DNA of 53,003 bases from an uncultured Clostridia bacterium (lineage in GTDB: Bacteria > Bacillota > Clostridia > Oscillospirales > CAG-272): assembly GCA_947627475.1 (NCBI GenBank), contig CANQWE010000007.1:1-53003 (forward strand), in the 5' to 3' direction. The notes under the pieces were generated by a model. It saw nothing but the letters and a program-made list of their open reading frames with translations, was not told the origin of the DNA and made no database searches. Positions 16,701-24,844 of this stretch are shown here, in pieces. The position numbers and the translations under genes are program-made. How positions within the stretch are numbered: position 1 is the first letter of the stretch; every line of letters begins with the position of its first letter.

Positions 16701-17975
16701 TTAGTTGGAAAGTGAATTTAAAAATTTCTTTTGGCAAGCATAATCAAATGATGTATCAACATCTACATATCCGGTTCTAACCAAATGATTATTAATGAAT
16801 GTTTTATTATCTAAATAAACGTAGCATAACAAATTGTTGTCTTTGTCATACTTGATAGAATCATATTTAAGAAAAACTTTTCTTTTCTTAAATTTTTCTT
16901 GTAGATAATTTACTGCCTGATCCTCACACTCTGGTATAGGTCTTATTCCCAAAAGTTTAATAACAAGTCCATTATTAAGTTCGATTGTATTTGCGGACAG
17001 TACATTCTTTACAGCAAATAAATCTTCTCGTTTTTGTTCTTTGCTATCAATTTTAGAACCAAATTGCAGCTTCTTTACATCTATTTTCTTATCCATTCTA
17101 TGAGGATCGCTAAAAACATAAGGTAAATCTTCAATTGTATGCTTCACGCCATCTTTATCTTCGATAAATACGACTTGCGAATCTTCACAAAGACTCATTT
17201 GCTCAGAGCAAAGCTTATCCTTAATAATAGGTGCAAATTCTTTGTTTATCTCATATCCGATAGAATTTCTACCTAAGTGTTTGGCTGCTAATGAAGTTGT
17301 GCCACTTCCGGCAAACGGATCAAAAACCGTTTCGCCTGCGAAAGAAAACATTTTAATCAATCTCTTTGGAAGTTCCTCCGGAAACATAGCAATATGTCCC
17401 ATTTGTTTTACACCATTAAAATTCCAATGAGATGAAAAATACTGACTCCATTCCTCTTTGGTCATTTCTGAAGCGGCTTTTTGTTGCGGGGTAGGCTTAG
17501 GAGCATTTCCTAATTTTTTGAAGAGCAATATAAATTCATAATCCATTTTTAATATGCCGTTTCGAGGATAAGGAAAACTTCCCATAATTGCTCCACCACC
17601 AGAAGTATTCATAGTGGTGGTCTTTTGCCATATAATAGCTCCCATATAATCCATACCTAATGATTCACAAAAACGAATAATTTCAGTACGAATAGGAATA
17701 ACTTTATATCTGCCATAGTACACGGAGCGAGCAAACTGATCTCCAATATTGATACATAATCTGCATCCATCTGCCAATACACGATTACATTCTTTCCAAA
17801 CAAGATTAAGATTGTTTATGTATTCTTCATAGCTATCATTAAAACCTATTTGATCCTCTGTTCCATAATCTTTTAATTGCCAATATGGCGGAGATGTTAT
17901 GATTAATTGTACAGATTTATCTTTAATTTGATTTAGCGAACGACTATCGCCAAATACTATTTTATGTTCAGTCAT
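16701..17975 (-). CDS. site-specific DNA methyltransferase with C-terminal SNase-like domain
   Basis: A 424-residue protein from the ATG at 17975 (AAAGGA seven bases upstream). Motif IV TSPPYW (residues 27-32) comes before motif I FDPFAGSGTT, which is beta-class order. TSPPYW suggests N4-cytosine methylation, as for CTAG methylases of the MjaI group. The partner endonucleases converge on it. Residues beyond about 310 (NVLSANTIELNNGLVIKLLG, ending near DYACQKKF) resemble the staphylococcal nuclease fold, an unusual addition. Whether that part is catalytic is uncertain. The upstream ATG at 17993 overlaps the HTH gene and is less well placed. Confidence 0.82.
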   Translation of the reverse strand: MTEHKIVFGDSRSLNQIKDKSVQLIITSPPYWQLKDYGTEDQIGFNDSYEEYINNLNLVWKECNRVLADGCRLCINIGDQFARSVYYGRYKVIPIRTEIIRFCESLGMDYMGAIIWQKTTTMNTSGGGAIMGSFPYPRNGILKMDYEFILLFKKLGNAPKPTPQQKAASEMTKEEWSQYFSSHWNFNGVKQMGHIAMFPEELPKRLIKMFSFAGETVFDPFAGSGTTSLAAKHLGRNSIGYEINKEFAPIIKDKLCSEQMSLCEDSQVVFIEDKDGVKHTIEDLPYVFSDPHRMDKKIDVKKLQFGSKIDSKEQKREDLFAVKNVLSANTIELNNGLVIKLLGIRPIPECEDQAVNYLQEKFKKRKVFLKYDSIKYDKDNNLLCYVYLDNKTFINNHLVRTGYVDVDTSFDYACQKKFLNSLSN

Positions 17976-17989
17976 AACTAAGTCCTTTC

Positions 17990-18202
17990 TCATTTTACTT
18001 GTTCGCCATTTGATAATACAAAATACTGTTCGTATGTAACACCAAGTACTTTGGCAATTTGATTAAGTTCATCTTGTGTAACTGTATTTCTTTTCAACTT
18101 GGCATTGAAATTTTGCGGAGTCTGATTTATTCTTCGTGCAAGTTCAGACAAACTAACGCCTGTTCTAACACACAATACTCGAATTTGTTCCGAAGTAGTC
18201 AT
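17990..18202 (-). CDS. XRE-type HTH regulator of the methyltransferase
   Basis: A 70-residue protein: IRVLCVRTGVSLSELARRIN, then QNFNAKLKRNTVTQDELNQI. GGAGG precedes the ATG, and the gene ends at the methyltransferase, so they form one operon. Its promoter carries a palindromic operator over the -10 element, suggesting self-repression of methylase expression. It is a second regulator, distinct from the C protein on the other strand. Confidence 0.8.
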   Translation of the reverse strand: MTTSEQIRVLCVRTGVSLSELARRINQTPQNFNAKLKRNTVTQDELNQIAKVLGVTYEQYFVLSNGEQVK

Positions 18203-18225
18203 ATGTAACCTCCATAATATATTAT

Positions 18226-18263
18226 CCGATTGATATTATAAAACAATCGGTTTATAATGTCAA
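18226..18263 (-). promoter_or_regulatory. consensus promoter with palindromic operator
   Basis: On the minus strand TTGACA (18263-18258), 17 bases, TATAAT (18240-18235), both perfect. The inverted repeat CCGATTG (18226-18232) / CAATCGG (18244-18250) straddles the -10 box, a likely binding site for the HTH protein encoded downstream. Confidence 0.8.
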
Positions 18264-18281
18264 CCTCAAAGCACAAAATAA

Positions 18282-18312
18282 AATGGCGGCAGGGATTTCT
18301 CCCTACCGCCGT
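18282..18312 (-). terminator. terminator after tnpV
   Basis: GGCGGTAGGGA, GAAA, TCCCTGCCGCC followed by ATTTTATTTT on the minus strand. Confidence 0.75.
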
Positions 18313-18318
18313 TGTCTT

Positions 18319-18696
18319 TTAAGCGTAAATTATATCGTGGTTTACAATTTCTGCGACGCTGCTACGAATGTTATTCATCCGAGCAACCCACTCCATTTGG
18401 TTATCTGCTTTGAGTTTTTCTGTCACGCCCTCACGCTCTACCATTTGTTCTACGAGCCGAAAAAACATATTCTCTGCTTGCTCGTCAATGTCAGCAAGAT
18501 AGCTATTTAGTTTACCGCTTGTTAGAAGATTCGTGTATAAAACTTTTTTGTGCCTCTTGATATGACACAAATGACGATGTCCCCACAAGCCGATATGCTT
18601 ATCTTCCTGTTCAGGGAGAGTAAGATCGGGTAAATAATAATTACCTTGCAAAGTGTAGCTGATGCCCGTCTGTTCATTAAAAATACGCTTTTCCAT
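18319..18696 (-). CDS. TnpV family transposon-encoded protein
   Basis: A 125-residue protein with YTLQGNYYLPDLTLP, IGLWGHRHLCHIKRHKKVLY, and a helical C-terminal half ending ARMNNIRSSVAEIV. These are the conserved blocks of TnpV, found in Tn4451-like clostridial elements. Its molecular role is not established. AAGGAGG precedes the ATG. It follows two small element genes on the same strand and is near the right end of the element. Confidence 0.85.
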   Translation of the reverse strand: MEKRIFNEQTGISYTLQGNYYLPDLTLPEQEDKHIGLWGHRHLCHIKRHKKVLYTNLLTSGKLNSYLADIDEQAENMFFRLVEQMVEREGVTEKLKADNQMEWVARMNNIRSSVAEIVNHDIIYA

Positions 18697-18698
18697 AA

Positions 18699-18881
18699 TT
18701 AAACCTCCTTGTAAATCACTTTGAATTTCTTTTGCTTTGAGTTAAGAATTTTGAAAAACACTTCGTCAACTGCATCGGTATATTTTCCGTCCACAATAAG
18801 TTTGTTGCGCTTTTCATTAAGGCAGTCGATAATCGTTCCTCGCTCGTAATCATCAAGAGCTATGTAATATTTCTTTGTCAT
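18699..18881 (-). CDS. small element-encoded protein
   Basis: A 60-residue protein starting MTKKYYIALDDYERGTIIDC. The ATG at 18881 has GGAG eight bases upstream; a GTG at 18890 is less well placed. I recognise the type from clostridial mobile elements, often next to TnpV, but no function is known. The ribosome site overlaps the stop of the upstream gene. Confidence 0.65.
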   Translation of the reverse strand: MTKKYYIALDDYERGTIIDCLNEKRNKLIVDGKYTDAVDEVFFKILNSKQKKFKVIYKEV

Positions 18882-18886
18882 ATCGT

Positions 18887-19186
18887 TCACTCCTTCAGTA
18901 AATCCTTAAACGGCGCTTCGGTTGATACAAAAGCATCGTATGCAAAGTTTGCTCCCAATCGAAATCCCATAATAAAACTGTCGAGATTGGATTCTCCGTT
19001 GACGATACTCCAAGCATTAATAAAATCAAGAAACTTCTTTTTGTTCTCGCCTGTGAGTGCTTCGGTCAAAAACTCCTCATTGAGCATAAGAACCTCCATC
19101 TGCTTTTGAACCGTTTTATTTTGTTTAGCGCTTCGTGCTTGGGGATCGATGTTACCGTAATAGAATTCTTCAATAAATTTTGACAT
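18887..19186 (-). CDS. DUF6809-like element protein
   Basis: A 99-residue protein starting MSKFIEEFYYGNIDPQARSA and containing GFRLGANFAYDAF, which matches a small family common in clostridial integrative elements. Function unknown. The start has no classical Shine-Dalgarno next to it but is preceded by three 8-bp repeats whose junctions contain GAGG. It is the first gene of the right-end minus-strand operon. Confidence 0.72.
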   Translation of the reverse strand: MSKFIEEFYYGNIDPQARSAKQNKTVQKQMEVLMLNEEFLTEALTGENKKKFLDFINAWSIVNGESNLDSFIMGFRLGANFAYDAFVSTEAPFKDLLKE

Positions 19187-19189
19187 AAT

Positions 19190-19213
19190 CTCGTTTCCTC
19201 GTTTCCTCGTTTC
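19190..19213. repeat. three tandem 8-bp repeats before the DUF6809-like gene
   Basis: CTCGTTTC three times exactly. On the coding strand GAAACGAG repeats end three bases before the ATG and create GAGG sites at each junction. Confidence 0.85.
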
Positions 19214-19302
19214 TGTGTTTTTATTTTACGAAGAAATTTTGAAATACACAAATGTGTAAGTGAAAAATATGTGTGTTTATGCCGGTTATTCAATGTTTTT
19301 TA

Positions 19303-19324
19303 TCAAGTCCGTTATGAACACTCG
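19303..19324 (-). repeat. right terminal inverted repeat of the element
   Basis: TCAAGTCCGTTATGAACACTCG is the reverse complement of the left repeat with one mismatch. In direct orientation GTTATGAACACTCG also matches the second arm of the left hairpin (GTTATGGACACTCG) with one difference. Confidence 0.65.
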
Positions 19325-19334
19325 CACCAAGTAA

Positions 19335-19383
19335 GGAAAATCCGAACGCAATCTTCCAAGTTGGAGATGTGTTCGGATTTTCC
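19335..19383. terminator. long hairpin just outside the element's right end
   Basis: GGAAAATCCGAAC and GTTCGGATTTTCC form a perfect 13-bp stem with a nested smaller stem inside the loop. It has T-rich flanks and may be a terminator, or the surviving part of an insertion site. Confidence 0.55.
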
Positions 19384-19773
19384 ATTTCTATTGAGAATAT
19401 TCTTTGACAAGATTGGGGCAGGATCAATTTCTGCCCCAATAACTTTTTGAATGGTGACGGAGAATCAATTCGGCTCTCTGCCATTATGTTTTATATTTGC
19501 TCTTTATTTTTGTTGAAACTTGTGGTAATATATTTTTGCGACACAAACTGAATAACTTTGCTGATAGGTGTGCATTTTTATTTCGGTAAAAATGCATGCC
19601 CGTTTTCGTATACCTGTCGGTAAAGTGGAAGTTTGTGTCGCAGCAAATTGGGGCTGTGTGTTTTTCGTGCGCAGCTTCGGCTGCGCACTTTTTAACATAC
19701 CCGGTTTATTGGACGGATAGAGATATATAGTAGGAACCAGAATAATCAGAATAAAGAAAAGGGGTTAATAGTG
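19384..19773. other. intergenic region with UUCG terminator
   Basis: No gene is supported in these 390 bases. At 19662-19694, GTGCGCAGC, TTCG and GCTGCGCAC form a very stable hairpin with T tracts on both sides, a bidirectional terminator. GTTTGTGTCGCA (19631-19642) recurs inverted at 19537-19548 (TGCGACACAAAC), making a larger possible stem. Confidence 0.55.
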
Positions 19774-20450
19774 ATGGAAGACAATGTAGTAATTGACGCA
19801 GATCAGCAGGAAGACTCGTATGTCCTTTATATTCATACATGCTTGTAAACGATAAGGTATATGTAGGAATCACGAGCAAGGATGCAAATGATCGTTGGTT
19901 AGATGGTGAAAGCTATAAGGGCAATTCCGATCTGTATGCCCATATTAAGAAATTCGGTTGGGAGAGCGGCTTTCATCATAAAATTGTGGCTGATAGTCTT
20001 TCCTGGGAGAAGGCGAAAGAATCTGAAAAGCTCCTAATTGAAACATTGGAAGCAACCGATCCGGAAAAAGGCTATAATCACCGAAAAGGCAATAACCGCC
20101 AGGGGGTTCGTCGAGAAAGAGCCAATGTTAGAACAAAAATTCAGATTCTTCGAAAAAACAGAGGTATTACGCAATTTGATTTAGCTGATGCACTGGGATT
20201 GTCAAGAGCAACCATATCTAACTACGAGGTTAATAGGCGTTCACCCAGCATTGATGAGCTGAAACGATTTGCTGACTTCTTTGGTGTAGGTCTGGATTAC
20301 TTTGGTACAGATGCAACAGATGAAAGCTTTGAAATTAGTTCTCGCGTGAAGGGATACTTTAAAAACGAAAATGTATCCTATGATGAAAAAGTAGAGCTTT
20401 TTCATGACCTTCTTTCTACATACTACTTGTATGTAATTGACAAAAACTAG
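19774..20450 (+). pseudogene. GIY-YIG nuclease fused to XRE HTH, frameshifted
   Basis: The ATG at 19774 follows AAAAGGGG and encodes 24 residues ending DSYVLYIHTCL before a stop at 19846-19848. The next frame resumes LVNDKVYVGITSKDANDRW, so one missing base near 19838 splits a GIY-YIG domain (YIH...YVG, Arg in DRW, Glu in SEKLLIE). Residues after about 110 form an XRE helix-turn-helix (RKNRGITQFDLADALGLSR). The combined protein would be about 225 residues: a nuclease carrying its own DNA-binding or regulatory domain. It is 15 bases upstream of the next gene, which is also frameshifted. Confidence 0.7.
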
Positions 20451-20465
20451 GATGGTGAACGCACA

Positions 20466-21937
20466 ATGTTCAACGATTATGTTTGGCAGACATATTTATC
20501 CGGTCCTGGCGGAGAAATGGTCAAATTCTTCGAAACCAATCTAAGAGGGAACCTTTCAAGAGCGTATACTGAAAAAGTATGCGAATTACATAAGGCATAT
20601 TGTCCAAGTCGTGCAGTAAATACCGGTCTGCACGAAGAGTTGTCTGATTTATGTGGTGATTTGGCGCAAGGTGCTTATCTACTTGATGATGGTGAATATT
20701 CTATCGAATCGGCATTAGAATTTGTGTACACCACCGCCCAAGCAGAAATAGATGATTCTCCACAAAGGATTTTTGAGTGGTTTGCCAATTCTATTGCATA
20801 CTTTTCAACCCAACTTTCAATTGAACTCTCTGAGGTTTTTGTGCTCTATTATTTCAAGTGCAATTTCAATATCTTTGAGAGAATCGCACAGGAATTTGAC
20901 ATACTGCTTCCGGAGATTCCTTCCAAAAAGGATTATAAAGGCAGATTCTTCTATTATGGAGAAATCTGTGTAACTCTTTATGAGTTTAGAGAGAAACACA
21001 ATATGTCGCCCTACGAACTATGTGCATTCTTGTACGACTTTGCTCCTAAGTATGTGGGTAGAACGGATAGTTACATTATACAAGAGCTTCCGGAGCCAAA
21101 AAGCGCATACCTCATAGGTGGCTCCAAAGATGATTGTTTTTTAACCGATAATCCAGAGGAAATCGCTTGCTGGCAGTGTAATCCGGATACGATGGCCGGC
21201 GATATGATTGTTATGTATTTGCGTTCACCAGTCAGTGCAATTGATTCTATCTGGCGTAGCGTTTCTGTAGGGTTTAATGATCCATTCTTCTACTATTACA
21301 GGTGTACATATATTTCTAGGCTCTGTAAGATCAATCGTGTTTCCCAAAAGGAACTCGGTCAAGACCCAGTATTCCGAGAGCTACCCATTGTCAAGAAGAA
21401 TATGCAGGGTGTAAATGGAGTTGAGCTATACCCGTCTGTATATAACCATTTGCTTGATTTGACAAAGGCTGACCTTCCTCGATTTGATTATGTTGAAAAT
21501 AGTAAAGACTTAACTTTAATCAAAGAAAAAGATGTTGAGAATCAGTTAATCAAACCGTTTTTAACGAATTTGGGCTACAATGAAACTGACTACAGGCAAC
21601 AGCTATATATTGAGACTGGAAATCACAGCCATGCGTTGATTCCGGATTTTGTGATTCATCCGATTGTATCAAAAGGGCATCAGTCTGCCGCCTATCTAAT
21701 CGAAGCGAAATATTCTATAGTAACGACAAAACTTCTTGAGGAAGCAAGACACAGGCGCGAGGTTATGCCAAACTGCTTGACGCAAAATACTCTGTAATTG
21801 CATCAATGGAAGGAATCTGGATCACTTCCCAGGAGGATGACTACAGTAAAGATATCCTTTCTTTCTCCTGGGCTGCACTTCAAAATGCGGACAATTTCCA
21901 TATGGTATTTGCGTTGTTAGGAAAAGGTAAAATCTAA
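20466..21937 (+). pseudogene. EVE/PUA-like plus HsdR_N-type PD-(D/E)xK protein, frameshifted
   Basis: Three regions. Residues 1-205 are helical and not recognised. About 215-330 (EEIACWQCNPDTMAGDMIVMY, then later KNMQGVNG) look like an EVE/PUA fold, a reader of modified bases. About 345-490 resemble the N-terminal nuclease domain of type I restriction subunits (KDVENQLIKPFLTNLGYNE, LIPDFVIHP, AAYLIEAKYS). The open frame ends at 21797, but a missing base near 21748 explains this: the next frame reads GYAKLLDAKYSVIASMEGIW and stops naturally at 21937. Corrected length is about 490 residues. I infer a modification-sensing nuclease. Confidence 0.65.
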
Positions 21938-22385
21938 AAGAGATGGCAATTGAGTTTGGTATTTCATCTGTGGACGCAGAATATTTTGGCCTAGAAAATC
22001 CACAACAAATCGAAGAATATGATCTCGCCAATTTTCAAATTAGCTTAACTGATTCTATCGCTAATCTATCTTCGGATTGTGATAATATTTTACCCTGTGT
22101 TACTATAAAGTTCTCGACTATATAGTTCCATATGCCGCACAATCTGCCGCTACTCTGATATCTGATTTTTGAATATGTAGTAATAAATGATTTTTTTATA
22201 GAACAAGATGTTGATCAAATAAAGCAAATTTATTTTGCTGTGTTTCAATACGCGTTTTTTCAAAAATGTGTAAATCGTTTTGAGAGAGCATGAATAACGG
22301 ACAAGGTTTATCCCCTTGTCCGTTATTTATATTTACCATAAAACACACGTTAAGCTCGACTGTAAATTTTATTTAATACGCCATA
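21938..22385. other. intergenic region with terminator and a small unassigned frame
   Basis: A 60-codon plus-strand frame (21943-22125, MAIEFGISSVDAEYFGLENP) starts after AAAAGAG but matches nothing I know; it may be a remnant. At 22293-22328 AATAACGGACAAGG and its complement form a strong terminator followed by a T-rich tail. The rest is AT-rich and featureless. Confidence 0.5.
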
Positions 22386-23282
22386 TCATACCGGCCATGT
22401 GCTAACGCCAGATATAATCTCCAATAGGAACAGCCTATCGTTGATATCCAGTATACCATCCTGGTTCACATCTGCAATGGACAGATCCGGACAGGCGGAG
22501 GGGTCATCTATGTAGCCGACGATAATGGTATAATCCTCCGTGTTTACCACTCCATCCTTGTTCAGATCCCCGAGGAGAATGCCGCAGCAGGTACATGCAC
22601 CGCTGGAAAAGGTGTGATCATTGCAGGGAATGGTGGCAAAAGTGAAGCCTTTCTCTTCTGCAAAGATTTGTGCTGTGGAATTGGCACAGCCTACGATAGT
22701 AAGAAGCTCTGTTTTGCAGGCAGAGAACGCATTTGAGGCAATGAATGTAACATTATGTGGAATCCGTACATATGCAAGACTTTGACAAACTGCAAAGGTA
22801 GAATCGCTTATGGTTGTTAAAGACGAAGGTAAGTTGATATATGTAAGCTTTGTATTTAAAAATGCAAATTTGTCAATAAACGTCACACCATCTGGCAATT
22901 GGATGTCAGACAACGTACTCATCTGAAATGCACTTCTACCGATCGTTTTAAGATTCTCGGAGAGAATAACTGATTTCAAATTAGTACAGCCATTAAATGT
23001 GGATTCACCGATTGCTTCAACAGAATTTGGAAAGATAACCGTTTCAATTGTTGCATTACTTAGAAACGCTTTGTCCCCGATTTTCGTCACAGTATACCCA
23101 TCAATCTCACTGGGAATGGTTAAATTTGCTGCGCTGCCAGTATATCCTGTAATTGTTGCGCATCCGTCTGTAACCGTATAGGTATAATCGCCCGATGTTA
23201 TATCAGACGCGGACATTGGCACCAGAAGGATGGCAGACAACATGGACAATACCATTATAAAGGTTACTACTTTTTTCTTCAT
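22386..23282 (-). CDS. secreted BspA-type leucine-rich-repeat protein with dockerin domain
   Basis: A 298-residue protein with signal peptide MKKKVVTFIMVLSMLSAILL. About six LRR_5 repeats of the BspA type follow (IPSEIDGYTVTKIGDKAF, FPNSVEAIGESTFNGC). The C-terminus is a type I dockerin with two calcium-binding segments (DLNKDGVVNTEDYTI, DVNQDGILDINDRL). Dockerins bind cohesins in cellulosome-like complexes of ruminococci; the LRR part suggests adhesion. It stands alone between the defence remnant and the lysis pair. Confidence 0.88.
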   Translation of the reverse strand: MKKKVVTFIMVLSMLSAILLVPMSASDITSGDYTYTVTDGCATITGYTGSAANLTIPSEIDGYTVTKIGDKAFLSNATIETVIFPNSVEAIGESTFNGCTNLKSVILSENLKTIGRSAFQMSTLSDIQLPDGVTFIDKFAFLNTKLTYINLPSSLTTISDSTFAVCQSLAYVRIPHNVTFIASNAFSACKTELLTIVGCANSTAQIFAEEKGFTFATIPCNDHTFSSGACTCCGILLGDLNKDGVVNTEDYTIIVGYIDDPSACPDLSIADVNQDGILDINDRLFLLEIISGVSTWPV

Positions 23283-23424
23283 AATTATATCTCTTTCCTT
23301 AATTTTGTAATTTTTATTGAAAATATTACAGCCAAGCTTAACTTTATTTATATTATATAATATAAAAATTCATATTAATGTCATATTATGTTAAGAAATA
23401 CAAAAAACACCTTATACCTTAAAA

Positions 23425-23461
23425 TGAAAGAAAAGGGAGAGCTTATACTCTCCCTTTCATT
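23425..23461. terminator. terminator of the lysis pair
   Basis: AAAGGGAGAG, CTTATA, CTCTCCCTTT: a 10-bp stem right after the amidase stop. T-rich on the minus strand. Confidence 0.75.
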
Positions 23462-24560
23462 ATTCAACTTTGACAAAACCAATGTTGGTATCTACCGTAA
23501 CCCGTGTCCCCTTCTTCACGTTGTTGAAAAGCCACTGGCCTGCCGTTCCATGTCCGGACAGCACATATGTACCATCGGCTACTATAATGTTTCCCTCCCC
23601 GTATACAGGGTCCGTCGTTGCTACACCGTCTACAATGCATACCTCAAATCCATACGGATTGGTTCCCGTCATACCTCTCGTATAGGCGATCAGCTGATTC
23701 TCCCCTCGACCTGTGTTGACACCGTCCAGACTCTTGCAGCACGCCTGCACTGCCTTTACGTTCCCATCGTAGATCCCTACCTGGTATCCTTCTCGTACAT
23801 TGGCATACAGCCACTGCCCTGCTTCTCCATGGCCAGACAGTACATATCCCCCTGCCGGTACAGCACTGTTTCCCACATACTCCGGATTCCTTGTCGCTAT
23901 TCCGTTTCGGTCGATTGGTACCTCAAATCCGTATACATTGGTCCCTGTGCGCACGCCTGTATACCGGATCAGCTTGTCCGCTCCTCTTCCTACGTCCGTT
24001 CCGTCCAGCTTGTGGTATGCGGCAATCCTGCCGGACGGCGCTTTTTCAACACTCTGATTCAGCCGTCGATTTACCTCATCCGCTATGTACGGGAACTTTC
24101 CCTGCAGATACGGCCCCGGGCAGGTGGTCGCCGCAAACATATTGTGTCGGGTCAGATTCCCGCTGGCATCTCCTGTATAGTTCAGAGACTGGATTCCATT
24201 ACGTTTGCAGATATCCACGCAAAGCTCGATTAGCTTCGCCAAAGCCTTGTCACTCACATGCCAGTCCGGCGCGCCTCCATCATTGGCCACCTCTATGGTG
24301 ATCGCCTGATGATCGTTCTCCCCGCTGCTGCTGGTCCATGCACGGTTCTTTTCCTCTACGTACATCCCGACCCGTCCGTCGCTGTCAATCCCATAGTTTG
24401 CGCTGGCCTGCCGGGATACCGGCGCGAAAACATCGCCTAATGCTTCTACAGTCACATTCCCCGCGCAGTGGTGAATCGTAATCTTTTTGATCGCGCTGTT
24501 TCGGGGATTGTTGCTGTTTGGAGATATCTTTGTGTAGTTGACTAAACTGCTGTTGCTCAT
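23460..24560 (-). CDS. N-acetylmuramoyl-L-alanine amidase (endolysin-like) with two C-terminal repeats
   Basis: A 366-residue protein. The amidase_2/PGRP domain occupies about 20-165, with the zinc ligands in ITIHHCAG, TRHNMF and TCPGPYL. Two repeats follow (GGYVLSGHGEAGQWLYANV and DGTYVLSGHGTAGQWLFNNV), likely cell-wall-binding units. No signal peptide is present, as expected for an endolysin exported through a holin. The ATG at 24560 has a GGAGG site and overlaps the holin stop. The open frame extends upstream inside the holin gene; I reject that extension. Confidence 0.88.
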   Translation of the reverse strand: MSNSSLVNYTKISPNSNNPRNSAIKKITIHHCAGNVTVEALGDVFAPVSRQASANYGIDSDGRVGMYVEEKNRAWTSSSGENDHQAITIEVANDGGAPDWHVSDKALAKLIELCVDICKRNGIQSLNYTGDASGNLTRHNMFAATTCPGPYLQGKFPYIADEVNRRLNQSVEKAPSGRIAAYHKLDGTDVGRGADKLIRYTGVRTGTNVYGFEVPIDRNGIATRNPEYVGNSAVPAGGYVLSGHGEAGQWLYANVREGYQVGIYDGNVKAVQACCKSLDGVNTGRGENQLIAYTRGMTGTNPYGFEVCIVDGVATTDPVYGEGNIIVADGTYVLSGHGTAGQWLFNNVKKGTRVTVDTNIGFVKVE

Positions 24561-24844
24561 ACTTCTTCCTCCTTTTTTTCTGCCGGTTTTGTAAGCTGTT
24601 TGTATACCTGGTTCGCTCCGGTGGCTGCAAGGCCGGACACAATACCCACCGCCGCTGCGTTCAGCACATCTCCTGCGGGGTACTGGGGAATCACGAACAT
24701 TCCTACGATCCCAAGGATCCCACCCATTACCCCGCATATCACAGGAATGTACTTATTATCCAGCTTTGTTGCCTTTACTCCTATTGCGATCAGATAACAG
24801 ATCACCGTGATCGCTGCTACGCTCGCTACGTTTGCAAAATCCAT
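24557..24844 (-). CDS. phage holin family protein
   Basis: A 95-residue protein with membrane segments at about 8-25, 33-52 and 62-80 and a charged C-terminal tail (KPAEKKEEEV). CGVMGGILGIVGMFV and GIVSGLAATGANQ are typical of clostridial phage holins. ATGA overlap with the amidase makes a lysis cassette. No other phage gene is nearby, so it is a domesticated or stranded cassette. Confidence 0.85.
   Translation of the reverse strand: MDFANVASVAAITVICYLIAIGVKATKLDNKYIPVICGVMGGILGIVGMFVIPQYPAGDVLNAAAVGIVSGLAATGANQVYKQLTKPAEKKEEEV

Larger units (their letters stand above)
8741..19324. mobile_element. serine-recombinase mobile element carrying defence cargo
   Basis: About 10.6 kb bounded by inverted copies of CGAGTGTTCATAACGGA plus a further YTTGA (21 of 22 bases identical). 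The backbone is a large serine recombinase, a ParB-like protein, TnpV and small element proteins, which resembles clostridial Tn4451-type or integrative mobilizable elements. The cargo is a Gabija-like pair and an MjaI-like restriction-modification system. There is no relaxase, coupling protein or type IV secretion gene, so transfer would need help. It sits four bases after tRNA-Pro. The exact ends are inferred from the repeats. Confidence 0.7.

Noticed and set aside
12391-18202. retron, CRISPR array, CBASS or toxin-antitoxin genes in the defence cargo
   Set aside because: No reverse transcriptase, repeat-spacer array, cyclase or paired toxin is visible.
8840-19324. conjugation module
   Set aside because: No relaxase, coupling ATPase or type IV secretion motif is encoded in any frame.
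23388-24233. 281-codon plus-strand frame
   Set aside because: Shadow of the amidase, with low-complexity cysteine-rich translation.
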